DNA of 64,000 nucleotides from Synechococcus sp. Nb3U1 (GCF_021533835.1 NZ_JAKFYQ010000003.1:1-64000), one strand, 5' to 3'; positions 1-8,797 are shown, counted from the first letter of the stretch. Made by a program: numbers and translations. The notes: generated by a model not told the origin, from the sequence alone.

Positions 1-2
1 CA

Positions 3-170
3 AACTTGCCGTTTCAATTTGAACCTGAGGTGCAAAATATCAACAATTGGCTCATTTGGCAACCGGCACCCTCGACATGGATACCTCGCTCTGTCACGGC
101 TACCCTTTTCCAGCATTATCTGAGGCAGCAGATTCAGGTCAATCCCTTGTCCATAAGGTTTTTTGCGTAG
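3..170 (+). CDS. Possible 3' end of a gene cut by the window edge, running into a repeat
   Basis: Frame 3 is open from the left edge to a TAG at 168-170, about 55 codons, while frame 2 stops early. The last 22 or so codons lie inside the 100-bp repeat that begins at 102. The same reading frame through the repeat is open in the copy at 36561. No family is recognised, and an open run this short could be chance, so the call is weak. If real, the repeat supplies the protein's C-terminal tail and stop codon. Confidence 0.2.
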   Translation, partial: NLPFQFEPEVQNINNWLIWQPAPSTWIPRSVTATLFQHYLRQQIQVNPLSIRFFA

Positions 171-201
171 CTCAAGGGCCTGTGTGAAGCCGGAAAAGGC
201 T
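102..201 (+). repeat. MITE-like 100-bp repeat, copy A
   Basis: This 100-bp unit starts ACCCTTTTCC and ends GGAAAAGGCT, so the terminal inverted repeats match at 9 of 10 positions. It aligns over its whole length with copies at 36561-36660 (same strand) and 62591-62691 (opposite strand). It lies just upstream of the gene at 259. No transposase is encoded, which fits a non-autonomous miniature element. Confidence 0.75.
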
Positions 202-258
202 GTATGGGGATGATAGTCTGGTGCAGGCCAACCTGAGGAGAGGGTTTGAAGCTGTGCC

Positions 259-1770
259 ATGAACTCTGCTCAACGGATCATTAAACGTTCCACTTTGAAG
301 GGACGCAATCGCTGGATGCTCCTTTACGAGAAGGGAATGGCCCTAATTGCTCTGAGCAACTTGTGTTTGGTGCTCTTCGATCTCAGCTATGTGCCTGGGC
401 GAGACTTTTGGTTGCAGGGGCGGGTACAAGTTTTTGGTGGGTTTGGCCCCCCAATCCCTCTACCGATCCTCTCCACCGAAACCAGCCGTTCGCCAGTAAC
501 CGATCTCTACGATCCGGTGAAAGGCATTGAACCTAACCCAGACACTCAACAATACCTAGAACTGGTGGATGAACTGCGACAGGTGACGCTGCGTTTTGGG
601 GTGGAATCAGAACCTGCGCGACAGATTCTCTTTCAACTGCGGGCTCGCAGCAACGAACTCATTGATACTAATCCCTTTCAGGCAGCGGGCAAAACCGGGC
701 AGTTGGCTCGCATTCTCAACCTGATGCGGGAGCATATGCAGGAAGAATCGGCTCGGGCTGCCTTCTCTCGTTTTTGGACCCCTCAGTACCTGGCCAGTGT
801 GGATCCAGAAGAGGGCATCGAATTTTTCCAAATACGACTGCGACCCCTCTTTGAAACCAATTACTCTCGCCCAATTGGAGAAAGCGGCAACCCTGTCGAC
901 TTTTTCCCGGTATTAGATTTTCCCTTTGTGCTGTTATTCGGATTGGAGTTTTTATTGCGGACGGTGGTGATTAGCCGCCGTTATACCGGGGTGAACTGGC
1001 TAGATGCCATGCTCTGGCGCTGGTACGATGCCCTGTTGCTCATCCCCTTTTGGCGTTGGCTACGGGTGATCCCGGTAACAATCCGGCTGGGACAATCGCA
1101 GTTGCTAAATCTGGAGCGGGTACGGGCCCAGGTGAGCCAAGGCTTTGTTACCCATTTTGCTGAAGATCTGACGGAAGTGGTGGTGGTGCGGGTGATCAAC
1201 CAAATTCAGGGATCCATTCAGAGAGGATCCCTGCCCTTGCTTTCGGCAACCAATACCCTGCGCGACTACATCGATATCAATGAGATCAACGAGCTCGAGG
1301 CCATCGCCAACCTTTTGTTACGCATTATTCTCTACCAGGTCTTGCCACAGGTGCAGCCGGATGTAGAACAGTTGCTCCGCTACAACCTGGATAGCCTGCT
1401 CAAACAACTACCCGCGATGCAAACCCTAGAGCGGTTGCCCGGCTTGGGATCCCTGCCCACTCAACTAACACAACGCCTGGCCACCGAACTGACCACCACC
1501 ACCTACAAAACCCTGACGGGCAGCTTTGAGGATCCCGTTGGTTCTAAGCTCACCGCCCAACTGACGCAACGGTTTGGCGAAGCTTTGGTGCGAGAACTCA
1601 CCCAACAACATGCCCTAGAAGAGATCCGCTCGTTGCTAAGGGATTTACTCGAAGAGATCAAGATCAACTACGTGGAGCGGCTGTCTCATGAGGATTTGGA
1701 AGAGGTGATGGAGCAAACCCGCAAGTTACGCCAAAAAGCCCAACAACTGGAGAAAGCTCGCGACACCTAG
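259..1770 (+). CDS. Conserved-looking membrane protein of unknown function
   Basis: The product is 503 aa and no family was recognised. A hydrophobic segment lies near residues 25-50 and two more between about 215 and 275 (around the FPFVLLFGLEFLL stretch and the following LLLIPFWRWL stretch). The C-terminal half, after about residue 300, is polar, helical and rich in Leu, Gln and Arg, ending in a charged probable coiled coil (EEVMEQTRKLRQKAQQLEKA). The first part of the chain includes a Pro-rich loop and a likely extracytoplasmic helical region. The start is the first ATG of the frame, shortly after repeat copy A. The gene is followed by tRNA-Leu on the same strand. A membrane-anchored scaffold or channel-like role is conceivable but unsupported. 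Confidence 0.8.
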   Translation: MNSAQRIIKRSTLKGRNRWMLLYEKGMALIALSNLCLVLFDLSYVPGRDFWLQGRVQVFGGFGPPIPLPILSTETSRSPVTDLYDPVKGIEPNPDTQQYLELVDELRQVTLRFGVESEPARQILFQLRARSNELIDTNPFQAAGKTGQLARILNLMREHMQEESARAAFSRFWTPQYLASVDPEEGIEFFQIRLRPLFETNYSRPIGESGNPVDFFPVLDFPFVLLFGLEFLLRTVVISRRYTGVNWLDAMLWRWYDALLLIPFWRWLRVIPVTIRLGQSQLLNLERVRAQVSQGFVTHFAEDLTEVVVVRVINQIQGSIQRGSLPLLSATNTLRDYIDINEINELEAIANLLLRIILYQVLPQVQPDVEQLLRYNLDSLLKQLPAMQTLERLPGLGSLPTQLTQRLATELTTTTYKTLTGSFEDPVGSKLTAQLTQRFGEALVRELTQQHALEEIRSLLRDLLEEIKINYVERLSHEDLEEVMEQTRKLRQKAQQLEKARDT

Positions 1771-1857
1771 AGGCAATTAGACAATTAGAGAAGAAGGGAT
1801 CCCGTTTCGGCCAGTTGACGAGGTTCTGCCGGTTCTGTAGGATATTAGTCTTGCTCT

Positions 1858-1937
1858 GGGCGAGTGGCGAAACTGGTAGACGCACCGCACTCAAAATGCG
1901 GCGGGAAACCGTGTCGGTTCGAATCCGACCTTGCCCA
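1858..1937 (+). tRNA. tRNA-Leu (anticodon CAA)
   Basis: The acceptor stem GGGCGAG pairs with CTTGCCC (one G-U), followed by discriminator A at 1937. The anticodon stem CCGCA/TGCGG encloses the loop CTCAAAA, giving anticodon CAA, which reads UUG. A short class II variable arm (CGG-GAAA-CCG) and a T arm GTCGG-TTCGAAT-CCGAC follow. The 3' CCA is not encoded. A class II arm with this anticodon fits leucine. Confidence 0.96.
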
Positions 1938-1975
1938 CTTCTCATAAAGGCCTCCGAGATGACCCCACCTTGCGT

Positions 1976-2010
1976 TAGCGGATGGGGGTTCTTGAACTTG
2001 TCATCCGCTA
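1976..2010 (+). terminator. Hairpin after tRNA-Leu, probable terminator
   Basis: TAGCGGATG at 1976-1984 pairs perfectly with CATCCGCTA at 2002-2010 across a 17-nt loop. The following bases are moderately T-rich (TTCATCATTTGTCTT). Its position 38 nt after the tRNA and before a convergent gene fits a terminator; the T tract is imperfect. Confidence 0.5.
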
Positions 2011-2060
2011 TTCATCATTTGTCTTATGGGTAAGCAGTGCTTGCTCTCTATATGAGGCTA

Positions 2061-3407
2061 TTAAGGTAGCTCTTGAAGCACTTGTCTTAGACTGGCGATC
2101 AGCTGTTCAATGTGGGTTTCCTCGATGATCAAAGGGGGAGAGAGAGCGATGATATCCCCGGTGGTGCGGATCAATACCCCTCGCTCGTAGCAGCGTAAAA
2201 AGGCCTCAAAGGCCCGAACCGTCGGTCGACCAGGGATCCCCTCCAATTCCACGGCTCCGACCAAACCCAGGTTGCGCACATCGATCACATGGGGCAACCC
2301 CTTCAGGGAATGGAGGGCTTCTTCCCAGAGGGGGGCTAAGCAGGCGGCTCGTTCGAACAACCCTTCCTGTTGATACAGGTTCAGGGTGGCGAGGCCGGCA
2401 GCACTGGCGACGGGGTGTCCAGAATAGGTGTAGCCGTGGAACAGCTCAATAGCGCTATCGGCGGATTCCATGAAGGTGTTATAGATCTCTTGCTTGACGA
2501 TCACCGCCCCCATCGGAATGGTGCCGTTGGTTAGGCCCTTGGCACAGCAAATTAGATCCGGCACCACGCCAAAATAGTTGGCAGCAAACGGGGATCCCAG
2601 ACGCCCAAACCCGGTGATCACCTCATCAAAAATCAGCAAAATGCCGTACTTATCACAAATAGCCCGCAGCTTTTCCAAATAGCCGACCGGGGGGAGCAAC
2701 ACCCCCGTCGAACCGGCTACCGGTTCTACGATCACTGCCGCGATCGTGCTGGCATCATGAAGGGCGACGATCCGCTCCAATTCTTCTGCCAAATGGGATC
2801 CCCACTGGGGCAAACCGCGACTGAAGGCATTGTGCTCCAGGTTATGGGTATGGGGCAGGTGATCCACTCCTGAGACAAGGCTGCCGAAATACTTTCGGTT
2901 ACTGGAAATGCCGCCGACAGAAATGCCCCCAAAGCCAACACCGTGGTAACCTCGCTCTCTGCCGATCAACCGCTGGCGGGATCCCTGGCCGCGGACACGG
3001 TGATAAGCGATGGCGATCTTCAGGGCAGTATCCACCGCTTCTGAGCCGGAGTTGGCGAAAAAGACGTGATCCAAACCTGGTGGAGTGAATTGGGTGAGCT
3101 GTTCCGCCAGTTCAAAGGCTTTGGGATGGCCCATTTGAAAGGCCGGGGCATAGTCCAGTTGGGCCACCTGCTGTTGGATCGCTTCCACAATCGGTGGGCG
3201 ACAGTGACCGGCATTCACGCACCAAAGTCCAGCGGTTCCGTCTAAGATTTGCCGTCCGTCGTGGCTGGTGTAGTGCATGCCTTGGGCTGCCACCAGCAGA
3301 CGTGGATTGGCCTTAAACTGCCGATTGGCTGTGAAGGGCATCCAGAAAGGTTCTAGGTTCAGTTCAGCTTGCAGTTCTAAAACTGCTTTTTTCATCGTTT
3401 CTGGCAT
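2061..3407 (-). CDS. Class III PLP aminotransferase (omega-amino acid:pyruvate type)
   Basis: This cytoplasmic PLP enzyme would move an amino group from an omega-amino acid, amine or beta-alanine-like donor to pyruvate or another keto acid. From the chosen start the protein is 448 aa, normal for class III transaminases. Visible hallmarks are the SGSEAVDTALK phosphate-binding region (about 120-130), YHG at 154-156, FDEV with Asp261, and the Schiff-base Lys290 in CCAKGLTNG. The ATG at 3407 is preceded by AGAGGGA at good spacing. Longer versions of the frame would overlap the upstream nadK gene, so they are less likely. The exact substrate cannot be told from sequence; a 4-aminobutyrate or glutamate-semialdehyde enzyme is less likely from the overall motif pattern. 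Confidence 0.88.
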   Translation of the reverse strand: MPETMKKAVLELQAELNLEPFWMPFTANRQFKANPRLLVAAQGMHYTSHDGRQILDGTAGLWCVNAGHCRPPIVEAIQQQVAQLDYAPAFQMGHPKAFELAEQLTQFTPPGLDHVFFANSGSEAVDTALKIAIAYHRVRGQGSRQRLIGRERGYHGVGFGGISVGGISSNRKYFGSLVSGVDHLPHTHNLEHNAFSRGLPQWGSHLAEELERIVALHDASTIAAVIVEPVAGSTGVLLPPVGYLEKLRAICDKYGILLIFDEVITGFGRLGSPFAANYFGVVPDLICCAKGLTNGTIPMGAVIVKQEIYNTFMESADSAIELFHGYTYSGHPVASAAGLATLNLYQQEGLFERAACLAPLWEEALHSLKGLPHVIDVRNLGLVGAVELEGIPGRPTVRAFEAFLRCYERGVLIRTTGDIIALSPPLIIEETHIEQLIASLRQVLQELP

Positions 3408-3441
3408 GATTAGTCCCTCTGAAATCCGCATCCCAGTCAGC

Positions 3442-4365
3442 TCAGGGCAACTCCACCGAAGTTGGCTTGGAGGCATGGGGTAACCCCCAGCCTAGCTTCT
3501 CACGCATGATGCGGAAAAATTCCGGTCGCTGCAAACGCATGAGGTCTGTCCAATAGGGGGCGCGCACTACACGGATTTGATCTTCGGGCATGATGTAACA
3601 CCCTGCATTGCCATCCACCACCAAAACCAAAGGTTGAGGGGTGACGGGGCTAATCCACACTTCCTCAGAATCTTCAAAAACCAAGGCTCGGGAGGCCATG
3701 GAATGGGGACAAATCGGGATCAACTGCAACACAGGTACTCCCGGTGTCAGGACTGGCCCCCCTGCGGAGAGGGCATAGGCGGTGGAACCAGTTGGTGTGG
3801 CCAAGATCACTCCATCAGCGGCCACATCCAAAGGAGAGTGCTGCCCAATCGTCACTTCGAAATGGCACATGCTGGTCAGAGGTTCGCGGTGCAACACCAT
3901 CTCATTCAGGCTCAAGACTTCCCAACGCAATTGATGGTTTCGATACACCTGCGCCAGCAACATGCTGCGCCGATCTAGGGTGTAGTCTCCGGCAATGGCG
4001 GCTTCAGCCGCTTCTTCCAGATGAGAAAGATAGGTTTCTGTCAAAAAACCCAGGTGACCCGTATTCACAGCCAACAACGGGATCCCCTTTGGGGCCAATT
4101 GCCGGGCTGCTGCCAGTACGGTGCCATCTCCCCCCAGCACCACAGCAAATTGCATAGAGGAGTCAAACCCGGCTGGGGCTAGGCTATCCACCTGGGTTAG
4201 ACAAATGGGGCTGTCGGGCTTGGCATAGCCGAGGATCCCTCCCCAATTGGGGGCAGCATAGACCTCCCAGCCTTGCTGCTGAAACCATTGGGATAACGTC
4301 TCGCTACTGCGCTTGGCGGCAGGTTTGGCATCGTTGTAAAGGATCCCGGCTTTGGGCTTGGTCAT
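3442..4365 (-). CDS. nadK: NAD kinase
   Basis: NAD kinase phosphorylates NAD+ to NADP+ using ATP or polyphosphate in the cytoplasm. Family marks are the GGDGT motif ([14 protein letters not shown], about residue 80), the NE motif (LNEMVLHRE) and the [15 protein letters not shown] loop. The ATG at 4365 gives 307 aa beginning [12 protein letters not shown], as expected for a cyanobacterial enzyme; an upstream in-frame TTG at 4392 is less likely. No clear Shine-Dalgarno is visible. It lies 34 nt upstream of the aminotransferase gene on the same strand, so the two may be co-transcribed. Cyanobacteria usually carry two NAD kinases, and which paralogue this is was not determined. Confidence 0.93.
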   Translation of the reverse strand: MTKPKAGILYNDAKPAAKRSSETLSQWFQQQGWEVYAAPNWGGILGYAKPDSPICLTQVDSLAPAGFDSSMQFAVVLGGDGTVLAAARQLAPKGIPLLAVNTGHLGFLTETYLSHLEEAAEAAIAGDYTLDRRSMLLAQVYRNHQLRWEVLSLNEMVLHREPLTSMCHFEVTIGQHSPLDVAADGVILATPTGSTAYALSAGGPVLTPGVPVLQLIPICPHSMASRALVFEDSEEVWISPVTPQPLVLVVDGNAGCYIMPEDQIRVVRAPYWTDLMRLQRPEFFRIMREKLGWGLPHASKPTSVELP

Positions 4366-4549
4366 GGGACAGGGGTGAGGCAGGAGTGCCAAAACTCTAT
4401 CAGTTCTGTATGCCCTTCTGCCGGAATGAGCTCAATAATACATTTGCATAATTTATCTGCACAATTTGCACAAATATCCGGCCTTCCTTCCCTGCCTGGC
4501 CATAGCTGTAGAGGATTTGGCAGAATCAGGAAAGATGCTGGCCTGAACT

Positions 4550-4963
4550 ATGGAACGGGGATTGCTCTGGCTACCCTTGCTGACGGGGTTCTTTGGCTTG
4601 GCTGCCCTGGGTTGGTGGGAATACCGTAAGGTGGAAACCTACCGTACTTGGGCTGAAAATTTTGAACGGAGCAAATACGATCTTTATACCGTTTTGGGCT
4701 GGACGGATACGTGGCTCACTTGGGGTAAGCCCTCTCCTTTTGGCCCCCGCGACCTCAAAACCCTGAACCTAAAGGATGTACAGGCGGTTTGGCTGTTGTT
4801 GGATGAACAGCGCCTGCAGCAGGATCAGAACCCTCTGCAAAGCAAGCCCCCTCGCCAAATTGAGCTGGAGTTTCAACCTCAAGGGATCCGGATCCCGTTT
4901 AGCCAGCTGGATCTGGCTTTGGTGTGGTGGCAGGCTCTTTGCCATGCCTTGGAGCAGGATTGA
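4550..4963 (+). CDS. Small single-pass membrane protein of unknown function
   Basis: The product is 137 aa. One hydrophobic helix near the N-terminus (about residues 4-22) is followed by a soluble domain rich in Trp, Gln and Leu. No family was recognised. The domain carries no Cys or His cluster and no obvious catalytic motif. The ATG at 4550 is the first in frame; the nearest purine-rich site (AGGAAAG) is too far upstream to be convincing. It stands alone between two minus-strand genes. The consistent membrane-anchor topology and normal codon use support a real gene. Confidence 0.7.
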   Translation: MERGLLWLPLLTGFFGLAALGWWEYRKVETYRTWAENFERSKYDLYTVLGWTDTWLTWGKPSPFGPRDLKTLNLKDVQAVWLLLDEQRLQQDQNPLQSKPPRQIELEFQPQGIRIPFSQLDLALVWWQALCHALEQD

Positions 4964-5012
4964 TACAGATTTTCGAGTATTTGAGGCTCATCCAGAACAG
5001 AAGACTCTTTAC

Positions 5013-5639
5013 CTAAGGTAGGAAAACCATACCCAATTCGCTGGGGTTAAGGTCGGGATCCAGTTGGGTCTTGGCATCGTAAAGTGCGCCCGTTAAATCG
5101 GCCTCTGCCAAAAAAGCGCCCCGCAGGTCAGCCCCCCGCAAATCGGCATTGTGTAACTTGGCCCCGGTTAAATCTGTCTGGTGTAGGGTGGCTCTGCGCA
5201 GATCTGCTTCACTCAAATCCGCCACCTGTAGGTTCGCACCCGTCAGATCCGCCTGTTGCAGATTGGCATGGGATAGATCTGCCTCCCATAAAAAAGCCCC
5301 CGATTGATCGGAGTCACTCAGGTTGGCTTGGCTCAGATCCGCCAAATTTAAGATCGACTGGGACAGGTCAGCAGCTTGCAAATTGGCCTGTTTCAGGATG
5401 ACCTCTTTTAAGTTGGCCCCTTGTAAATCCACTCCCGGCAGTTCTGCCCCCGTCAGGTCGCAGGCGGGGCAATCTTTGGTGGGGGAGACGATCTGGGAGC
5501 GGCCCAACTGGGCATCCAACTCCAACTGCGCCGAGGCCATAGCCCCGGACATCCAGAAGGCCAGCATTGTCCCCATCCAAAAGAAGCTTGGCTGGGTTAA
5601 CCCCGAAGGCTTCACCGACGGGCTATGAGTCCATCCCAT
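5013..5639 (-). CDS. Exported pentapeptide-repeat protein
   Basis: The product is 208 aa from the ATG at 5639; an upstream GTG at 5648 is possible. A hydrophobic signal segment ends near ASA (about residue 37-39). From about residue 65 to 190 it is a run of A(D/N)LxX pentapeptides, expected to fold as a right-handed quadrilateral beta-helix. A short Cys pair (CPAC) precedes the repeats. Pentapeptide proteins are very abundant in cyanobacteria and the signal sequence places this one in the periplasm or thylakoid lumen. The function of this paralogue is unknown. It stands alone between a plus-strand gene and mutM. Confidence 0.85.
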   Translation of the reverse strand: MGWTHSPSVKPSGLTQPSFFWMGTMLAFWMSGAMASAQLELDAQLGRSQIVSPTKDCPACDLTGAELPGVDLQGANLKEVILKQANLQAADLSQSILNLADLSQANLSDSDQSGAFLWEADLSHANLQQADLTGANLQVADLSEADLRRATLHQTDLTGAKLHNADLRGADLRGAFLAEADLTGALYDAKTQLDPDLNPSELGMVFLP

Positions 5640-5769
5640 GATATTCACCGGGATCCCCTGGGCGCGCTAAGGGTGTGTTGAGAAGGCTCCTACCATTGAT
5701 AGTATCCGCTTTGGTTAAGTTTCTTTGGGATCCCCTACATCTTGAGGGCGTTGGGGATGAAAACTGGGC

Positions 5770-6609
5770 TTAGGGTAACTCCGGCTGACAGTGGGGACAA
5801 AAATGCGCCGAGCGTCCCGCCAGTTTGAGCCGCTGAATCGGTGTACCGCACACCCGACAGGGATCCCCTTCTCGACCATAAACCCAGGCTTGCCCCTGGT
5901 AGTTGCCATTAAGCCCATTCAGATCTCGGTAATCCCGTAAGGTGGTGCCCCGGTGATTTAACCCTGCCTGCAAGACCCTGACAAGCGTTTCTCGTAACTG
6001 CGCTATAGCAACGCTCGACAGCCGGGAAGCGGGTGTGGTCGGGTGAATGCCACTCAAAAATAGGGATTCGTCTGCGTAAATGTTGCCTACCCCCGCCACC
6101 AGAGTTTGATCCAGCAGGGCAGTTTTGATGGGGCGCTTGCTCCGCTCCAAAGCTGTTTGAAAGTATGCGTCTGAAAACGCTGTCGAAAAAGGCTCTGGCC
6201 CCAACGTTTGCAGGGTCGTGATCACCTGCTCCGGAGCTACTCCGGCGGGTACCAACCACATCTGACCAAAGGTGCGCTGATCGACAAAGCGCAGATCCCA
6301 TTCCCCTTCTAGGCCTAAACACACGCGGGTATGAGCTGACAAAGGCACGGATCCCTTTAACCAAAGCATTCGTCCGGTCATGCGCAGATGCACAACCAAA
6401 CTTGCCCCGGAATTCAGGGATCCCAGCAAATATTTTCCTCGTCGCTGCCAATTTGTAAAGCAAGTGCCTACTAAGCTGTACCGAAAGGCTTCCACCGCCG
6501 GATAGGCGATGGTGCGGGGCAGAAACACCTCTACCCCGAGCACCGCTGACCCGAGGGTGAGGTCTTGCAAACCTTGCCTAACCGTTTCAACTTCCGGCAG
6601 TTCTGGCAC
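5770..6609 (-). CDS. mutM: Formamidopyrimidine-DNA glycosylase (Fpg/MutM)
   Basis: This bifunctional base-excision enzyme removes 8-oxoguanine and formamidopyrimidines and nicks the abasic site. The protein is 279 aa and begins PELPEVETVRQGL after the initiator, giving catalytic Pro1 and Glu2 after Met removal. The conserved RRGKYLL region carries the beta-turn Lys. The helix-two-turn-helix motif (GVGNIYADESLF) and the C-terminal zinc finger with two CxxC pairs (CRVC, CPHC) are intact. The start codon is GTG, required because Pro must follow it. It is upstream of the pentapeptide gene on the same strand, and downstream of psaE. Confidence 0.97.
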   Translation of the reverse strand: MPELPEVETVRQGLQDLTLGSAVLGVEVFLPRTIAYPAVEAFRYSLVGTCFTNWQRRGKYLLGSLNSGASLVVHLRMTGRMLWLKGSVPLSAHTRVCLGLEGEWDLRFVDQRTFGQMWLVPAGVAPEQVITTLQTLGPEPFSTAFSDAYFQTALERSKRPIKTALLDQTLVAGVGNIYADESLFLSGIHPTTPASRLSSVAIAQLRETLVRVLQAGLNHRGTTLRDYRDLNGLNGNYQGQAWVYGREGDPCRVCGTPIQRLKLAGRSAHFCPHCQPELP

Positions 6610-6685
6610 GGAACGACAGGCTCAAGCGACACAACTCCCGGCAAATGGATCCCGGCTTGGGTATTTCGTTAGACATCTCAGTGCC

Positions 6686-6913
6686 TTAGGCGGCAGGAGC
6701 AGCTTTGGCCTTGGCTTTGGGAACTTCCAACACTTCCAACTCATCTTCACGGAAGTTGTTGGTGTTGATGTTGTAGTAATTGATTTTGTCGAAACGGACG
6801 ATGACAGGGTACAAAATACCGCTGGTATCCACAGCTGCGACGGTTCCCACATCCCGATACCAGTAGGATTCTTTCCGCAGCACACGCACTTTGGCACCAC
6901 GCTGAATCGCCAT
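6686..6913 (-). CDS. psaE: Photosystem I reaction centre subunit IV (PsaE)
   Basis: PsaE is a stromal-side photosystem I subunit that helps dock ferredoxin and supports cyclic electron flow. The 75-aa product from the ATG at 6913 begins [18 protein letters not shown] and shows the SH3-like beta fold signature ([31 protein letters not shown]). The C-terminus ends in an Ala/Lys-rich tail. GGAG lies about 12 nt upstream of the start. Longer in-frame extensions add residues not seen in PsaE. It is monocistronic or followed by mutM, 76 nt downstream. Confidence 0.97.
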   Translation of the reverse strand: MAIQRGAKVRVLRKESYWYRDVGTVAAVDTSGILYPVIVRFDKINYYNINTNNFREDELEVLEVPKAKAKAAPAA

Positions 6914-7023
6914 GAGGGTTATCTCCATTGACCTGAACTCAGATTACCTTAGTCAATGAGGAGGCTGCGATTTCTGAATTTTTGTGACAGGGATCCCTCT
7001 CCATCCTTTCTGGTGAACCCCAA

Positions 7024-7959
7024 ATGAAGCGTCGAATCTGTGGGGCTTGGCTGTGCGGGTCTGCCTTGGCTTGGGGACTCCAGGCGGAATGTGAAGGTTT
7101 TGCGCAGTCACAACTGCCTCATCCCCGGGATTTTGCCGCCGTTCTAAACCTGCAAACAGGCCGGAAGGTCGCCCTTTTGCAACCGGAACAAGCTTCCCGG
7201 ATTCAGGCGAGTCCTGGCTCGACGGTGAAGTGTGCTGTTGCGGCGGCGGCTCTGGAAACGGGACTCAGTTATGGACAACGAACCCTTCACTGCCCAGGAT
7301 GGTGGGATCCGCCACCGCAGTTGGGGTTGGGTCGCCTACCCTGCTGGGATTCGCGTGGCCATGGCTCCCTAACCCTATCTGAGGCCTTGGCCCAGTCCTG
7401 TAATGTGCATTTCTACCAGTTGGGGTGGGAACTGGGGGCAGTGGCTCTCTCCGAGTGGCTACACCGCTTTGGCCTCGGAAATGCCCTCCCACTGGCGACA
7501 GAAACAGCTCCTCCTCCCCTGTTGGCCACAGGTCAGCTTCCCGGTTGGCAGGTGGATCCCTGGGATTTGCTGGCCTATGGGGCTGCCATTGCCCGACGCG
7601 GGGTACCCTTGGAGGGAGAGGTGCGGATCCCAGCCCTTCATCTGGCTGCGCCCATTTGGGATTCGATTCACGCGGGCTTGCGGCTGGCCGCCCTTTCCGG
7701 CACCTGCCGAGGGATTGCTCCAGAAGGGATCCCGGTGGCGGCTAAGTCAGGAACGATTCTAAATTCTCGTCGAGTTGGGCGGCGAATTCTCTGGGCCGAG
7801 GATTTTCAAGCTTGGTTGTTGGCCTTTTGGCCCCTGCCACAACCTCGCTGGGCCCTAGTTCTGCATCTGCATCAAGGCAAAGCTTATGAAGCCGCCATCC
7901 CTTTAGCCCGACAGATCATCGAAACCATCGCATCCTCCTCCCATTCCTTGCAACCATGA
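7024..7959 (+). CDS. Penicillin-binding transpeptidase-domain protein, exported
   Basis: The 311-aa product carries the three active-site boxes of PBP transpeptidases in order: SxxK (GSTVK, about residue 66-70), SxN (SCN, about 124) and a KTG-type box as KSGT (about 240). A short N-terminal hydrophobic region suggests export or membrane attachment. It lacks the dimerisation and transglycosylase domains of full PBPs and is shorter than typical class B PBPs. Low-molecular-mass PBP or SpoVD/FtsI-like transpeptidase domains are the closest match by motif. The ATG at 7024 follows GGTGA. A role in peptidoglycan crosslinking or penicillin binding is inferred; substrate and partner are unknown. Confidence 0.82.
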   Translation: MKRRICGAWLCGSALAWGLQAECEGFAQSQLPHPRDFAAVLNLQTGRKVALLQPEQASRIQASPGSTVKCAVAAAALETGLSYGQRTLHCPGWWDPPPQLGLGRLPCWDSRGHGSLTLSEALAQSCNVHFYQLGWELGAVALSEWLHRFGLGNALPLATETAPPPLLATGQLPGWQVDPWDLLAYGAAIARRGVPLEGEVRIPALHLAAPIWDSIHAGLRLAALSGTCRGIAPEGIPVAAKSGTILNSRRVGRRILWAEDFQAWLLAFWPLPQPRWALVLHLHQGKAYEAAIPLARQIIETIASSSHSLQP

Positions 7960-8055
7960 AGAAATGCAAACTATACTGAAGGCCAAGCCTGTTCCTATTT
8001 GTGATTCTTCACACGTCCATTCTCACCCTTACTTCCACTCATCTCGGAGGTTCTC

Positions 8056-8208
8056 ATGTCTAACCCCAATTTGTCTGAACCCAAGTTTGGCTTTAACGAA
8101 TACGCGGAGCGCCTCAATGGTCGCGCTGCGATGATTGGTTTTGTCTTGGCGATTGTCATCGAAGCGGTTACTGGTCAGGGGGTTGCCTCTTGGCTGGGCT
8201 TGCTCTGA
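8056..8208 (+). CDS. High-light-inducible (Hli/SCP) one-helix chlorophyll-binding protein
   Basis: The 50-aa product carries the Hli signature ERLNGRAAMIGF followed by a single transmembrane helix. ExxNGR provides the Glu and Asn ligands for chlorophyll in the LHC superfamily. Hli proteins bind chlorophyll and carotenoid and protect newly made or damaged photosystems in thylakoids. The ATG at 8056 has an excellent ribosome site CGGAGG at 8045-8050. A strong hairpin at 8280-8313 follows. Which Hli type this is cannot be said. Expression under high light is known for the family, but no recognised HLR1 box was seen upstream. Confidence 0.95.
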   Translation: MSNPNLSEPKFGFNEYAERLNGRAAMIGFVLAIVIEAVTGQGVASWLGLL

Positions 8209-8279
8209 ACCAGATGTCCTCTCCGGTTGGATCCAAGTGAACTTCCTCTGTAGGCCAGCATCTCCAAACTAAAAACAAA

Positions 8280-8313
8280 AAATCAGGGACGACCGCAAGA
8301 GCGTCCCTGATTT
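8280..8313 (+). terminator. Bidirectional terminator between hli and the convergent gene
   Basis: A perfect 12-bp stem AAATCAGGGACG / CGTCCCTGATTT encloses a 10-nt loop. The A-rich run before it (AAAAACAAAAA) gives a U tract for minus-strand transcripts, and the stem itself ends in TTT on the plus strand. It lies between the convergent hli and the gene at 8390-8797. Confidence 0.85.
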
Positions 8314-8389
8314 AAGGGCTCAATTTGGATCAATTTACCCCTAGATTAGAGATGAGATTACAGATGAGCTAGCCATCCTCTAGGGGATA

Positions 8390-8797
8390 TCATTTCCGTT
8401 TTAGATTGCGGGCCATGTTGCGGAAGGTATCCATGTCGGATCCCGCCTGGCGCCGAGGACTGGTCTGCCTACTGCTGCTACTTGTGGTATTGGATCCCTG
8501 TTCAGAAGTGGCTTCAGGAATTTTAGTCTCTTCCGTGATCAGCTTGATCTTACCAAGGGAAGAAACTTGCTCTACAACTTCCACTTTTTCTGTAGCACCA
8601 AAATCCAAGAAGGTATGTTTCACGATTTTCGGGGTGCGCATGTAGTCGATATTGCCAAGGGTTTTGGCTTCATCAGGATCCAAGAAAAAAGAGTTGTCTC
8701 TTGACTTTGACTTTGTGGGCTTAGAAACGGGTTCTGGAGCGGGTATGGAATCTGCTTTGCCACGGGAGCCAAAAAACCGTCTGAAGATACCTACCAT
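8390..8797 (-). CDS. Conserved-looking basic protein of unknown function
   Basis: The product is 135 aa. It has a basic N-terminus (GIFRRFFGSRGK), a central block FFLDPDEAKTLGNIDYMRTP that looks conserved in cyanobacteria by memory only, a Ser/Thr/Gln-rich low-complexity stretch, and a short basic C-terminal helix (FRNMARNLKRK). No enzyme motif, signal peptide or membrane helix is visible. The start is ATG at 8797. The mixed layout suggests a small adaptor or regulator with disordered linkers. It is convergent with hli across a strong terminator. Confidence 0.78.
   Translation of the reverse strand: MVGIFRRFFGSRGKADSIPAPEPVSKPTKSKSRDNSFFLDPDEAKTLGNIDYMRTPKIVKHTFLDFGATEKVEVVEQVSSLGKIKLITEETKIPEATSEQGSNTTSSSSRQTSPRRQAGSDMDTFRNMARNLKRK

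Noticed and set aside
1664-2033. Open frames on both strands overlapping tRNA-Leu
   Set aside because: The tRNA is well supported by all stems and loops; the frames overlap it and have no protein signature.
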